A stretch of DNA of 64,000 nucleotides from Paenirhizobium cremeum (GTDB lineage: Bacteria > Pseudomonadota > Alphaproteobacteria > Rhizobiales > Rhizobiaceae): the NCBI RefSeq assembly GCF_022884085.1, contig NZ_JAGGCS010000003.1:33437-97436 (forward strand), read 5' to 3'. Position 1 is the stretch's first letter; each line of letters opens with the position of its first letter. The translations under genes and the position numbers were made by a program. A model generated the notes under the pieces. It saw only the letters and a list, made by a program, of their open reading frames with translations. It searched no databases and was not told where the DNA came from. This document shows, piece after piece, positions 31,954-40,955 of the stretch.

Positions 31954-32424
31954 TCAGGCCCGGTCGATGCGGCACTGATAACAATTGTTACGGGCGGAGC
32001 GGACATGCACATAGGCAATGTCCGGCCGTGCCAGAAGTTCGGCGGCGCGTGCGCTGACGTTCTCGCGAAGGGTGACGGCGCCCGTGCCGTAAACGATGCG
32101 GTCGTCATGACCGTAGCCGCGCAGGATGTAATCCGGACTGCTTTCGAGAATTGGCGGTACGTCTTCCCCGGCATGGCGAGGGCATTCCTCGGCATGCAGG
32201 AAAATCGGCCCGGTCTCGGCATAGGGCTGGAGAGCAGGGAAGGGGCGATAGGCAAGCGTGAGGTAGGGCTCGCCGTCCGCGATCTCGTCGAGGCAATGGC
32301 GGCAGGGATAGCCGGAGCCGGTCGTCATGCGCCGCTCGGGCGCAAGACCGTAGGCATCCGCTTCCCCGCGTCGGTAGGACGAGGCCTGATCGCTTGGCAT
32401 GGCGGTGAACGTGATGGTCGTCAT
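31954..32424 (-). CDS. DUF1203-domain protein
   Basis: A 156-aa cytoplasmic protein matching the DUF1203 pattern: GSGYPCRHCLDEIADGEPYLTLAYRPF with a CxxC pair, LHAEECPRH, and a C-terminal YVHVRSARNNCYQCRIDR with another CxxC. The two CxxC pairs and the histidines suggest metal binding. No biochemical function is known. Start at MTTITFTAM; upstream in-frame codons are not family-like. Confidence 0.85.
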   Translation of the reverse strand: MTTITFTAMPSDQASSYRRGEADAYGLAPERRMTTGSGYPCRHCLDEIADGEPYLTLAYRPFPALQPYAETGPIFLHAEECPRHAGEDVPPILESSPDYILRGYGHDDRIVYGTGAVTLRENVSARAAELLARPDIAYVHVRSARNNCYQCRIDRA

Positions 32425-32596
32425 GAGTGTGCTTCCTTGTGATGGAACCCCATTGTCCCGTTCGCAAGGAACCTCGCCCACCCGATTCTTGCCGTGCTGG
32501 CCGATATCCGCCAGGATTTCGCGGCTCTCCCTCTCTGCCCGCCCTCCTGGTTTCGACAACTCCGTCCGTCGCGGCTTTTTCGCGTTCAGGCCTGGA

Positions 32597-34030
32597 TCAG
32601 AGCGCGGTGTTGTCGCGCTTGAGGAGCTGCAGGAGTTCGGTTTCGCTGATCGGGTCGACCAGCGCGCTGGAGGTCTCGACCGGAGAGAAGCCGAACTGCT
32701 GGTAAAGCTGCAGGGCGCGCGGATGATCCAGCGAGTTGGTGGTCACGACCACTTTCTTCGGGTTGGCCTGCCAGGCGGAATAAAGCGCCTGCAGGAGGAA
32801 CCACTTGCCGAGCCCGAGCCCGAGCGCATGTTCGATCAGCCCGAAATAGGAAAGCTCCACGAGTTCCTCGGTCTGCTGGGAAAGCTCGAAAAAGCCGGCC
32901 GGCGCTCCGTTGACGTAAAGCACGGATATGCTGACCCGGGGATCGTGGATCGTCGCTTTGAGTTCGGCGTCGGTCATCCTGAGCCGGGTATACCAGTGCC
33001 ACCGGGCTCCGACCTGACGATGCAGGAAACGGTAGAAGGGCAGCGGAATCTCGTGCGTCCGCATGATGGCGGTCTGGATGTTGACCGGAACCGGCAGGCT
33101 GGCCTTCGGCGGCGCCGTCATTTCCAGCTTGGTCACGTGTGCGGTGAGGGGGCCGTGGGCCGAGGCGGCGATCGGCTCGGCGGGACCGGTGACGACAGGC
33201 GTTTCCTCCTTCGAGCCCCACTCCGACCATGAGCCGTCATAGAGCGTATTGTCGGTATGGCCGAGCGATTCCAGCGCCAGCGTGATGACCGCCGCCGTGA
33301 CGCCCGATCCGCAGCTCGTGACCACGGGCGCGGAAAGATCGACGCCAGCGGTGGCGAAGATCGAGCGCAGGGTCGCCAGATCCTTCAGATGGCCGTTTTC
33401 CGACAGCACCGAGGAGGGAATGCTGCGGGCGCCCGGCATGTGGCCGGAGCGCATTCCGGCGCGGGGTTCCGCTTCCTGTCCGGTGAAGCGGCCGGCCGAG
33501 CGGGCGTCCGCGATCTGCCGCGAGCCGGTCTCGACGATATCCTGCATCTGCTGGAACGAGGTTACGCGCTTGCGGTCGAAGCTGATCTCGAAAGTGGCGG
33601 GTTTCGGTTCCGGCAGGTCGGTTTCAAGCGGCCGGCCGCTCGCCTTCCAGCCGTCGAGGCCTCCGTCGAGGACATAGACGTTCTTCGCGCCCATGACGCG
33701 GAACATCCACCAGGCCCGCGGGGCAGCAAGGAAGCCGGGACCGTCGTAGACGACGATGGTGTCGCTGGCGGAAATGCCGAGCTTGCCGACTTCCTCGGCA
33801 AAATAGGACGGTGTGGGCAGAGTATGGGGCAGCTTGCTCGACTGGTCGGCTATCGCATCCTGGTCGAAGAACACGGCGCCCGGAATATGACCGGCGGCAT
33901 ATTCCGCCGCGCCGTTGCGATTATGGGCGGGCAGATACCAGGAGGCATCGACAATTCGGAATTCCGGCGCGCCGAGTTGTTTTTCCACCCAGTCGGCGGA
34001 CACGACGAAACGGCTTTTCTCCGCGGGCAT
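32597..34030 (-). CDS. sseA: 3-mercaptopyruvate sulfurtransferase fused to a GNAT acetyltransferase
   Basis: A 477-aa fusion. Residues 1 to about 285 form tandem rhodanese domains; the active cysteine is C240 in CGSGVT, the mercaptopyruvate-type loop, rather than the thiosulfate type. After a Pro/Ala linker, residues about 310-470 form a GNAT domain (acetyl-CoA loop HALGLGLGKWFL, late YQQFGF). It could couple sulfur transfer to acetylation, but the acetyl acceptor is unknown. The reading frame is continuous, so this is a fusion, not an overlap. It is the last gene of an alaX-cysK-side minus-strand group. Confidence 0.88.
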   Translation of the reverse strand: MPAEKSRFVVSADWVEKQLGAPEFRIVDASWYLPAHNRNGAAEYAAGHIPGAVFFDQDAIADQSSKLPHTLPTPSYFAEEVGKLGISASDTIVVYDGPGFLAAPRAWWMFRVMGAKNVYVLDGGLDGWKASGRPLETDLPEPKPATFEISFDRKRVTSFQQMQDIVETGSRQIADARSAGRFTGQEAEPRAGMRSGHMPGARSIPSSVLSENGHLKDLATLRSIFATAGVDLSAPVVTSCGSGVTAAVITLALESLGHTDNTLYDGSWSEWGSKEETPVVTGPAEPIAASAHGPLTAHVTKLEMTAPPKASLPVPVNIQTAIMRTHEIPLPFYRFLHRQVGARWHWYTRLRMTDAELKATIHDPRVSISVLYVNGAPAGFFELSQQTEELVELSYFGLIEHALGLGLGKWFLLQALYSAWQANPKKVVVTTNSLDHPRALQLYQQFGFSPVETSSALVDPISETELLQLLKRDNTAL

Positions 34031-34069
34031 GCTCTTCTCCCAATGTTGAATGAGTCTCGACCCTTTGTG

Positions 34070-34807
34070 TCAGGCGGAAGCGTCCGGAGTGCCGAAGCGG
34101 ATACGGAACCGCCGGTTTTCCCTGCCCTTTTTCTCGATCTTGGCGATATGAATCGCCCCGACCTCCTGGGTCTCCGAAACATGTGTGCCGCCGCAGGGCT
34201 GGCTGTCAACGCTCGAATTCTCGCCGATGCAGACAAGGCTGACGCGCCCCATGCCGACAGGCGGGCGAACATTCTTCGACTTGACGATGCCGGGATTGGC
34301 GATCAGTTCCTCGTCGGTGATCCACTGCACGTAGATAGGGTGGTTTTCCGAAACGAGCCGCATCAACTCTGCGGTTACCTGATCCTTGTCGATCGTCTCC
34401 GTCATGTCGAAGTCGACCCGGCTCTCGTCTTCGCCGACCGCCGCGCCGGTGATCGGATAGGGGCAGACGACGGAGAGAAGATGGCAGGCGGCATGCATGC
34501 GCATCAGCTTGTAGCGCCGTGGCCAGTCGATATGCAGCACCAGCTTTTCTCCGACCGATGGCAGGGCCTCCCCCTCGGCGACCTGATGCAGAATGATGTC
34601 CTTGGTCTCGCCGTGGCGGGTGAGGGCGACGGCGATCTTCGAGCCGTCGGCGCGCTCGAACATACCGCTATCCCCGGGCTGGCCGCCCGAGGTCGCGTAG
34701 AAGCAGGTCTGATCGAGTTCGACCGCCCCACCTTCATGAACCGCCGTCACCACCGCTTCGCATGTCGAGAGATAGAAGTCGTCGCGGTAAAGAGCGGTGG
34801 TCGGCAT
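34070..34807 (-). CDS. alaX: Alanyl-tRNA editing protein AlaX
   Basis: A 245-aa trans-editing enzyme that hydrolyses Ser/Gly mischarged on tRNA-Ala. The zinc site is complete: HxxxH at H105/H109 (MHAACH) and CxxxH at C205/H209 (CGGTH). It is longer than the AlaX-S type and matches AlaX-M. Start at MPTTALYRDD. It begins only 4 bases after the cysK stop, so the two are probably co-transcribed. Confidence 0.92.
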   Translation of the reverse strand: MPTTALYRDDFYLSTCEAVVTAVHEGGAVELDQTCFYATSGGQPGDSGMFERADGSKIAVALTRHGETKDIILHQVAEGEALPSVGEKLVLHIDWPRRYKLMRMHAACHLLSVVCPYPITGAAVGEDESRVDFDMTETIDKDQVTAELMRLVSENHPIYVQWITDEELIANPGIVKSKNVRPPVGMGRVSLVCIGENSSVDSQPCGGTHVSETQEVGAIHIAKIEKKGRENRRFRIRFGTPDASA

Positions 34808-34811
34808 GAGG

Positions 34812-35852
34812 TCACTCTGGAGATTCGAAGGGCAACGGGAACTGTGCCTTGTGCCCGATCCAGCCCGGTGCCGGCAGGTTCTTGGAACGCAGGAAATCCG
34901 GGTTGAAGAGCTTCGACTGATAGCGGGTGCCATAGTCGCAAAGCACGGTCACAATGGTATGGCCCGGACCGAGGTCGCGCGCAAGCCTGATTGCGCCGGC
35001 AATATTGATGCCGGAGGAGCCGCCGAGGCACAGCCCCTCGTTCTCGACGAGGTCGAAAATGATCGGAAGCGCCTCTGAATCCGGGATCTGGTAGGCGAAA
35101 TCGGGGGTGAAGCCCTCCAGATTGGCGGTGATGCGACCCTGGCCGATGCCCTCGGTGATCGACGAACCCGACGACTTCAGTTCGCCGTTCTTGTAGTATT
35201 CGTAAAGTGCCGCTCCCTCCGGATCGGCAATGCCGATCTTCACCTCCGGCTTGAGGTTGCGAAGGCCGGCGCCGGTTCCGGCAAGCGTGCCGCCGGAGCC
35301 GACGGCGCAGATGAAGCCGTCCACCTCGCCGTTGGTCTGCTCGTAGATCTCGCGGGCCGTGGTGGCGATATGCGCGTCGCGGTTTACGGTGTTGTCGAAC
35401 TGGTTCGCCCAGATCGCGCCGTTCGGCTCGCTCTTGGCGAGCTGTGCGGCGAGCCGTCCCGAAAGCTTCACATAGTTGTTGGGGTTCTTGTAGGGGACAG
35501 CCGGAACCTCGACCAGTTCGGCGCCGAGCAGCCTCAGCGCGTCCTTCTTTTCCTGGCTCTGGGTTTCCGGGATCACGATCACGGTGCGATAGCCGAGCGC
35601 CCTGGCGACCAGCGTCAGGCCGATACCGGTATTGCCGGCCGTACCCTCGACGATCACCCCACCCGGACGAAGCAGGCCGCGGCGCTCCGCATCGCGGATA
35701 ATGAAGAGCGCGGCGCGATCCTTCACCGACTGGCCCGGATTGAGGAACTCGGCCTTGCCCAGAATGGTGCAGCCGGTCGCCTGCGAAGCAGCCTTCAGGC
35801 GGATAAGCGGCGTATTGCCGATGGCTTCGATGACGGATGGATGAAATGCCAT
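34812..35852 (-). CDS. cysK: Cysteine synthase A
   Basis: PLP enzyme making L-cysteine from O-acetylserine and sulfide. The 346-aa protein has the PLP lysine K44 in GQSVKDRAA, the substrate loop EGTAGNTGIG and GGTLAGTGAGL. It is about 20-30 residues longer than E. coli CysK, with extra C-terminal sequence. It heads an apparent cysK-alaX operon; with sseA downstream the group is themed on cysteine/sulfur use. The 215 bases upstream hold no recognised gene. Confidence 0.92.
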   Translation of the reverse strand: MAFHPSVIEAIGNTPLIRLKAASQATGCTILGKAEFLNPGQSVKDRAALFIIRDAERRGLLRPGGVIVEGTAGNTGIGLTLVARALGYRTVIVIPETQSQEKKDALRLLGAELVEVPAVPYKNPNNYVKLSGRLAAQLAKSEPNGAIWANQFDNTVNRDAHIATTAREIYEQTNGEVDGFICAVGSGGTLAGTGAGLRNLKPEVKIGIADPEGAALYEYYKNGELKSSGSSITEGIGQGRITANLEGFTPDFAYQIPDSEALPIIFDLVENEGLCLGGSSGINIAGAIRLARDLGPGHTIVTVLCDYGTRYQSKLFNPDFLRSKNLPAPGWIGHKAQFPLPFESPE

Positions 35853-36067
35853 GGAGGATCTGCCTTCTCTTGCACGGAAGATAGGGCCAAAACCCTGATC
35901 GAATTTTTGACCCTAAGGGGGGACTTTTCCGGCCACAAGCGCACGATGGCAAGAAAACGCATTTCAACGCGGTCCCTGCTTCTGAAAAACCATGCCAAGC
36001 CGGAGGCGGTTTTGCCGGGGGCTCGATTGACGGCCCTCAAGGACCGAAATTATCGAAGGAGGTATTC

Positions 36068-37510
36068 TTAAGGCAGGGATTGATAGGCGGCCATCGCGAT
36101 CTCCCGCGCCTTCCGGTGATCGACGATCGGAAGCGGGTAGCTCTCACCGAGCCTGATGCCCGCCTCGACAAGTACGGCCTGCGGTGCCTCGAACGGTTTG
36201 TGGATGTATCTGGCGTCGAGGCCGGCGAGTTCCGGCACGAAGCGGCGCACGTAATCGCCGTCCGGATCGAATTTTTCGCCTTGGGTGATCGGGTTGAAGA
36301 TACGGAAGAACGGGGCCGCATCGGCGCCCGAGCCCGCAACCCATTGCCAGCTCGCCGCATTGGAGGCGGGATCGGCATCGACAAGTGTGTCGCGGAACCA
36401 GCGTTCGCCCTCCCGCCAGTCGATCAGCAGGTCCTTGATGAGGAAGGAAGCCGCAATCATCCGCACACGGTTATGCATTGTGCCGTGCCGCCAGAGTTCG
36501 CGCATTCCGGCATCGACGATCGGATAGCCGGTCCGACCCTCGGTCCATCGCCGGAAGAAATCCGGCGAGCCCGACCAGTAAAAGCGATCGAATCGTGGAT
36601 TCCAGTTTCTCGTCGAGAGATGCGGGAAATGGAAAAGCAGGTGATAGGAGAAGTCGCGCCAGGCGAGTTCCTTGCGGAAATGAACGACGTCCTCCGCATC
36701 GATGCGTCCGCCAAGCCCCCGCGTGGCATGCCAGACCTCCGCCGGCGAGATTTCGCCGAACGCCAGATGGGGTGAAAGCTTCGAGGTGTGCGGCCGTGCC
36801 GGAAAGTCGCGTCCGTGACGGTAACCCGCAAGCCCCTGCTCGATGAAAGAGGCCAGTCGCTTGCGCGCGCCGGGTTCGCCGGGCTGCCAGACGTCGGAAA
36901 ATTCCGCCGCCCAGTCGGGCTGCCTGGGCAGCAGCGTCCAGCACGCGATATCCTCGCTCCGCGGCCACACGGTCGGCCCCGCCAGGGAGATTGGCGCCGA
37001 AAGGGGCTCAGGCGGTTCGCCGGAGGCATCGAGTGCTTTCCAGAACGGCGTGTATACGCGGTAAGGCGTTCCGCCGCCGGTCCGCATTCTGGATGGCTCG
37101 TGCAGCAGCTGACCGGAGAAGCTGCGCACCGTCAGCCCATGCGTGGTCAGCGTTTCCTTGAGCGCGGTATCGATAGCGACGCCCGGCGGGTCGTAGCGGC
37201 GGTTCCAATAGACTGCGGTCGCGCCGGTTTCCGCAATCAGCGATCCCAGCACGGCCTCGGCTGAACCGTGGCGAAAGGTGAGCCGGCTGCCGATCTCCTC
37301 GAGCGAGGTTGAAAGAGACACCAGGGAATGATGGAGCCACCAGGCCTGGGCCGCTCCGAGCGGCCCGGTTCCGGCCGCTTTGGGTTCCAGAATATAGACG
37401 GGAATGACCGGCCGGCCGCTTTCCCGCGCGGTGGCCAGTGCTAGATTGTCATGGAGCCGGAGATCCTTGCGGAACCAGACAAGGATCGGCGCCTGGCTGC
37501 GGGAAGTCAT
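36068..37510 (-). CDS. phrB: Deoxyribodipyrimidine photolyase
   Basis: Light-driven repair of cyclobutane pyrimidine dimers. The 480-aa protein has the N-terminal Rossmann antenna domain (ILVWFRKDLRLHDNLAL) and the C-terminal FAD-binding helical domain with WRDFSYHLLFHFPHL, GYPIVDAGMRELWRHGTMHNRVRMI and FNPITQGEKFDPDGDYVRR. Start at MTSRSQAPILVW; upstream in-frame codons are shadow sequence. Class I CPD photolyase is the best call; cryptochrome-like function cannot be excluded. Confidence 0.93.
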   Translation of the reverse strand: MTSRSQAPILVWFRKDLRLHDNLALATARESGRPVIPVYILEPKAAGTGPLGAAQAWWLHHSLVSLSTSLEEIGSRLTFRHGSAEAVLGSLIAETGATAVYWNRRYDPPGVAIDTALKETLTTHGLTVRSFSGQLLHEPSRMRTGGGTPYRVYTPFWKALDASGEPPEPLSAPISLAGPTVWPRSEDIACWTLLPRQPDWAAEFSDVWQPGEPGARKRLASFIEQGLAGYRHGRDFPARPHTSKLSPHLAFGEISPAEVWHATRGLGGRIDAEDVVHFRKELAWRDFSYHLLFHFPHLSTRNWNPRFDRFYWSGSPDFFRRWTEGRTGYPIVDAGMRELWRHGTMHNRVRMIAASFLIKDLLIDWREGERWFRDTLVDADPASNAASWQWVAGSGADAAPFFRIFNPITQGEKFDPDGDYVRRFVPELAGLDARYIHKPFEAPQAVLVEAGIRLGESYPLPIVDHRKAREIAMAAYQSLP

Positions 37511-37656
37511 GAGGTATTGCCCGAATCTGCTGCGTCTCCATGAGTCTACGCAGTCGCGCGGCAGTGGATCAGAGCCATATGCAATTTTCCGCCTGCAACG
37601 CCGTCGGCGACCGCCAGGGCGATCCGCACGAGGGTTGCCGAGGCGCAAACAGCAAA

Positions 37657-37685
37657 GCGGGCGGACCGGCTCCGGCTCCGCCCGC
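37657..37685 (-). terminator. Terminator between a small gene and the photolyase gene
   Basis: Perfect 9-bp GC stem (GCGGGCGGA and TCCGCCCGC) with an 11-base loop. On the minus strand it is followed by TTTGCTGTTT. It lies after the 73-aa gene. Confidence 0.6.
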
Positions 37686-37718
37686 AATGTTTTATCTCCG
37701 AAATGACGAAGGGTTTCG

Positions 37719-37940
37719 TCAGGCAGCCGTAAGGCGCGCCCTCCGCACCTGCTGCTCGCTAATCATTTTCATGATTTCTGCCGCACTTTCCCGGACATAG
37801 AGCCGATGAAGCTTTTCCGCGACCGGCGCGGTCGTCAGGAGGCAGGTGTATTTTTCCCGTTCGTACCAGCGGAAGTCCACCACATTGTCCATGTTCACGA
37901 AGAAGGGGAAGCCATCCCCGTCATGAAGCTGGAGCCACAT
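37719..37940 (-). CDS. Small conserved-type hypothetical protein
   Basis: A 73-aa protein (MWLQLHDGDGFPFFVNMDNV...). AGGAG lies 9 bases before the ATG. Its composition (WFVDFRWY aromatic strand, then a C-terminal amphipathic helix) resembles small rhizobial proteins of unknown role. A terminator follows. No function is assigned. Confidence 0.65.
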   Translation of the reverse strand: MWLQLHDGDGFPFFVNMDNVVDFRWYEREKYTCLLTTAPVAEKLHRLYVRESAAEIMKMISEQQVRRARLTAA

Positions 37941-38048
37941 ATGTCTTTTCTCCTAATCAGAATATTATGGCTGTTTTGATATCAGGCAAAAATGAAGAGG
38001 GGGTTTCGCACTGCCAAAAAGAGATGCCGCCAGCGGTCGGGGCGAAAC

Positions 38049-38080
38049 GAAAAAGGCCCGCGCATCTCTGCGCAGGCCTT
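38049..38080 (-). terminator. Terminator of tRNA-Asn
   Basis: AAGGCCTGCGCA pairs with TGCGCGGGCCTT (one mismatch) on the minus strand, followed by a T-run, 9 bases past the tRNA 3' end. Confidence 0.75.
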
Positions 38081-38088
38081 GAATTCTT

Positions 38089-38163
38089 TGGCTCCCCGGG
38101 TCGGATTCGAACCGACGACCTATCGATTAACAGTCGAGTGCTCTACCGCTGAGCTACCAGGGA
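38089..38163 (-). tRNA. tRNA-Asn (anticodon GTT)
   Basis: A 75-base tRNA with encoded CCA, acceptor TCCCTGG against CCGGGGA, a GGTTCGAATCC T-arm, and anticodon loop CTGTTAA giving GTT. Confidence 0.95.
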
Positions 38164-38324
38164 ACAACCGCTTGCCGCGGCGTGAGCGGGGTAATACAAA
38201 TGCGCGTTCGATTTGCCAAGCGCTTTTTTGAAAAAAAATGTGACAGCTTGCATAATTTCTTCCGCTACCCATTTCTTGCGGGACGCCTTCCGGTGCGTTT
38301 TTCGATGAATCCAAAGGGTTTCGA

Positions 38325-38609
38325 ATGGCTGGCAAAGGGAATTACCGTATCGATGGCGAGCGTGGAAAACTTGTGCTCGGCCGTTTCGAACTGCCGTTTC
38401 CCCGCTCTCGGGCCGGTCGCATCGCAACCGGGTCCCTGCTGATCGGCGGTGGCATACTGGGCTTCCTGCCGGTGCTCGGATTCTGGATGGTGCCTCTCGG
38501 TCTTCTCGTGCTTTCGCACGATCTTCCCGCCGTCCGCCGGAAAAGACGCCGGATGGCGATCTGGTGGCGCAAACGTTATCCACAGGTGAACCGGGCCGGG
38601 CGGGGTTGA
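38325..38609 (+). CDS. Small membrane protein of unknown function
   Basis: A 94-aa protein: a basic N-terminus, then one or two close TM segments (IATGSLLIGGGILGFLPVLG, FWMVPLGLLVLS), then a strongly basic cytoplasmic tail (RRKRRRMAIWWRKRYP). It resembles small PGPGW-type membrane proteins in layout but the PGPGW motif itself is absent. No function is assigned. It lies between tRNA-Asn and tRNA-Cys, just outside the prophage. Confidence 0.65.
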   Translation: MAGKGNYRIDGERGKLVLGRFELPFPRSRAGRIATGSLLIGGGILGFLPVLGFWMVPLGLLVLSHDLPAVRRKRRRMAIWWRKRYPQVNRAGRG

Positions 38610-38786
38610 GGACCGCTGCATGCGGCTCGCCGCTTGCTCGGGGAGCCTTCTCCCGCTGTTACATCGGTCATCTCGACGTGAGCGTAGTTTCGAACAATTA
38701 AAAGGTAGAATTTCGGAAAATCCCTCTTGCGGTTTCCCGGTATCCCGTCTAAATCCGCGCCACCACACGCTTTTAAGTTTGGAAAT

Positions 38787-38860
38787 GGCCTCGTGGCGGA
38801 GTGGTTACGCAGAGGACTGCAAATCCTTGCACCCCGGTTCGATTCCGGGCGAGGCCTCCA
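38787..38860 (+). tRNA. tRNA-Cys (anticodon GCA), prophage attachment gene
   Basis: A 74-base tRNA with acceptor GGCCTCG/CGAGGCC, encoded CCA and anticodon loop CTGCAAA giving GCA. The integrase gene of a prophage lies just downstream, so the 3' part of this tRNA is the likely attL core. The matching attR is beyond the window. Confidence 0.95.
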
Positions 38861-38891
38861 ACCATACACACAGCATCTTCTATGCCTTTGA

Positions 38892-39515
38892 TTATTCTGC
38901 AAAATAATCTAGGTGTGGCAGATTGGAACCGGACCCTTTTGGTGGTGTGGCAGCAGTCTGTTCCTGCACCGTTCTCGTCGCGATCTCACGAAAGACTTTT
39001 TCCCCCCAAGTATTCATCGCTAAATTGACCGCCAAAATCACAAGGCGGCAGTTTGATGGTTCATATCCCCGATTATGGTCGATGCGATCCACGCTCACCT
39101 GATAGGGCGACTTAGGTCCTTTGTCCGCTTTGAGGGTCATCGGTATCCCACTAACGGCGCGTTTCCCTTCCTGCTTCTCCAGTGTCTTCCGAAACCAATG
39201 GGCCGAAAGGTGAAAAGGAATGCCTTTCCTCTGCGCTCTTTGCTTGCAGTAGGAGGCGTATTGGGGAAACGGGTTCAAGGGGAAGGGGCGAGCGCGTCGC
39301 TTTTTCTCGGGCTTGCCGAAGACGCGCTGCTGTTCCGCCTTTAGCTGCCGCAAACATTTTTTGTATATCGGCAGAAAATGGTCATGGTCCGAGTATGGAT
39401 CTGGAAGCCTGATGCGGCCAATGAGAGGATGTCTAAAGTAATACCTAACACTTTCGTGTCTGTTGATGTTTCTCTCAATGTATTTGAGCTTTTTGCTTTC
39501 AGTTTCCACCGTCAT
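38892..39515 (-). CDS. HNH-like protein with an integrase-type N-terminus
   Basis: A 207-aa protein between attL and the integrase. Residues about 10-60 (YIERNINRHESVRYYFR ... RIRLPDP) resemble the N-terminus of the neighbouring integrase (YVEKNPSRHGKVRYFLR ... ICRLPDD). Residues 142-159 (VDRIDHNRGYEPSNCRLV) resemble the DRIDN-GY-P-NCR block of phage HNH/homing-type nucleases. The canonical HNH catalytic histidine pair is not obvious. The N-terminal half may bind att arm sites. The ATG has a close AGGA. Function is inferred. Confidence 0.65.
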   Translation of the reverse strand: MTVETESKKLKYIERNINRHESVRYYFRHPLIGRIRLPDPYSDHDHFLPIYKKCLRQLKAEQQRVFGKPEKKRRARPFPLNPFPQYASYCKQRAQRKGIPFHLSAHWFRKTLEKQEGKRAVSGIPMTLKADKGPKSPYQVSVDRIDHNRGYEPSNCRLVILAVNLAMNTWGEKVFREIATRTVQEQTAATPPKGSGSNLPHLDYFAE

Positions 39516-39546
39516 ATCCTTGATTTAGTGGAAAATATAGCGCCTC

Positions 39547-40680
39547 TCATCCATCCGAGGCTAGCAGTTTCGCGCCAATGCCATCCCAGTTGATCTTTGA
39601 CACGGCGAGGCGGGCGAGGCGGGCGCGTTCGGCGTTGCGGGTGTAGATCTTCGAGGTCTTTCCGTCGCGCCAGCCGAACATCGCTTCGAGCATCGAATCG
39701 GTTGCTTCGTTGTGGGCCTGATCGGTCGCAAGCCCCTTGCGAACGGAATGGGCGGTGCAGTGGGGCAGGCCTGCCTGCTCGAACCATGCCGAGATGCGAT
39801 TTCCGAGACCCTTGACGGAGAACGGTTTGCCGTATTCCGTCTGGAGATAGGTCAGGCCCTTGACCTTGTGGCTGTCGAGGACCGCCTCGAGGATCGGATG
39901 CAGCGCGATCTCGATATCGACGGGCGTGCGGTTGCGATTCTTGAACAGGCGTAGCCTGAACATGTCGTTGCGGCGATGCTGCGGACCGATGACGGCCAGA
40001 TCCGACACGCGGAAACCGGTGAACATCATCAGAGCCATGGCCAGAACCGCTTTCGATTGTGGCCCATGGCGGGCGATGTACTGTGCAATCTCGTCTGACG
40101 TGATGGTGTGGTGGCCGTCGGAATGGACGCGGAACGAATCGACCAGGCGGGCCGTGTTCTCGACATAGGGTTTCCCGTCCGGTCCCGTGGTATCCATCAC
40201 CTGCCGCAGGATCTTGAGGCGTTCGTCGGCGGCGAACGGTGTATCGCGCTTCCTGTCGCGCAGGACTTCGATGTTTCCGCGGTCGAGCCTAATCATCGGC
40301 ATATCCGCGAACTTCGCGCCGTCCGGCTTTGACCGGTCGAGAGGTTCGTCCCACATCGATTCGATGATAGCCCGCCGCTTCGCCTGGGTCGTTTCGTCCA
40401 GCATGGTGAAGGCGGATGCCTTCATATAGGCCATGGTGAGCCATTTGAAGCTTTCCGGCCTGACGGTCACGGATATCGGCCGAGGGCGCGAAACGCTCTC
40501 AGCGGGCTTCCCTGCTGCCTTTCTGGCCGCCCAATAGGCGCTGGAGAACTCCTCGCTATTGATATCGTCGGGCAGACGGCAGATGCGCTTGCCGGCGATG
40601 CGCAGGAAATAGCGCACCTTGCCGTGACGGCTCGGGTTTTTCTCCACATAGGGAAGGTCGATATTGGCCACGTCCATCAT
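39547..40680 (-). CDS. int: Tyrosine-type site-specific integrase
   Basis: Catalyses prophage integration and excision at tRNA-Cys. The 377-aa protein has an N-terminal arm-binding region (YVEKNPSRHGKVRYFLRIAG), a SAM-like core-binding domain, and the catalytic set: R in TGFRVSDL (about 224), HxxR in AHSVRKGL (about 311/314), W in GWRDG and the nucleophile Y in SKIYTRNAERARLA (about 346). I start at the ATG that overlaps the upstream stop (ATGA); an ATG 15 bases earlier is also possible. Confidence 0.92.
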   Translation of the reverse strand: MMDVANIDLPYVEKNPSRHGKVRYFLRIAGKRICRLPDDINSEEFSSAYWAARKAAGKPAESVSRPRPISVTVRPESFKWLTMAYMKASAFTMLDETTQAKRRAIIESMWDEPLDRSKPDGAKFADMPMIRLDRGNIEVLRDRKRDTPFAADERLKILRQVMDTTGPDGKPYVENTARLVDSFRVHSDGHHTITSDEIAQYIARHGPQSKAVLAMALMMFTGFRVSDLAVIGPQHRRNDMFRLRLFKNRNRTPVDIEIALHPILEAVLDSHKVKGLTYLQTEYGKPFSVKGLGNRISAWFEQAGLPHCTAHSVRKGLATDQAHNEATDSMLEAMFGWRDGKTSKIYTRNAERARLARLAVSKINWDGIGAKLLASDG

Positions 40681-40955
40681 GGGGTGGCCCGCCACTCATC
40701 GACGTGTCCGCCCCCATCTCCCTTGGTCACCGTCGCCTTGCGGCCGGTCTCATCCTCGGGCCAAGCCTGCATTGCGGCGGCGATGTCGGCGACCAGCCAG
40801 ACCTTGCGCCGGTGGAAGCGACGCGGTTGGGGCAGGAAACCCTCCTCAACCATCTGGTCGACCGTATTGCCGCAAACGCCGATCGCAATCGCAACCTCGG
40901 CCCTGCTCAAGGCAAGGCGCGGCACGGGTCGCTGCATGTCAATGCTGGTCGACAT
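40677..40955 (-). CDS. Excisionase-like helix-turn-helix protein
   Basis: A 92-aa protein with a MerR/AlpA-type HTH (LALSRAEVAIAIGVCGNTVDQMVEEGFLPQPRRFHRRKVWLVADI). Position immediately before int, with a 4-base overlap, suggests an Xis-like directionality factor. AlpA-type activators have the same fold, so the role is not certain. Confidence 0.8.
   Translation of the reverse strand: MSTSIDMQRPVPRLALSRAEVAIAIGVCGNTVDQMVEEGFLPQPRRFHRRKVWLVADIAAAMQAWPEDETGRKATVTKGDGGGHVDEWRATP

Noticed and set aside
35946..36071. 41-codon plus-strand frame (MARKRISTRSLLLKNHAKPE...) between cysK and the photolyase gene
   Set aside because: No ribosome-binding site, orientation opposite to both neighbours, and it overlaps the photolyase stop by four bases. 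Basic composition may reflect base bias.
38892..39515. Simple pseudogene of the integrase
   Set aside because: Only the first 60 residues resemble the integrase; the rest is a different, intact-looking domain with no catalytic tyrosine, so it is not a plain duplicate.
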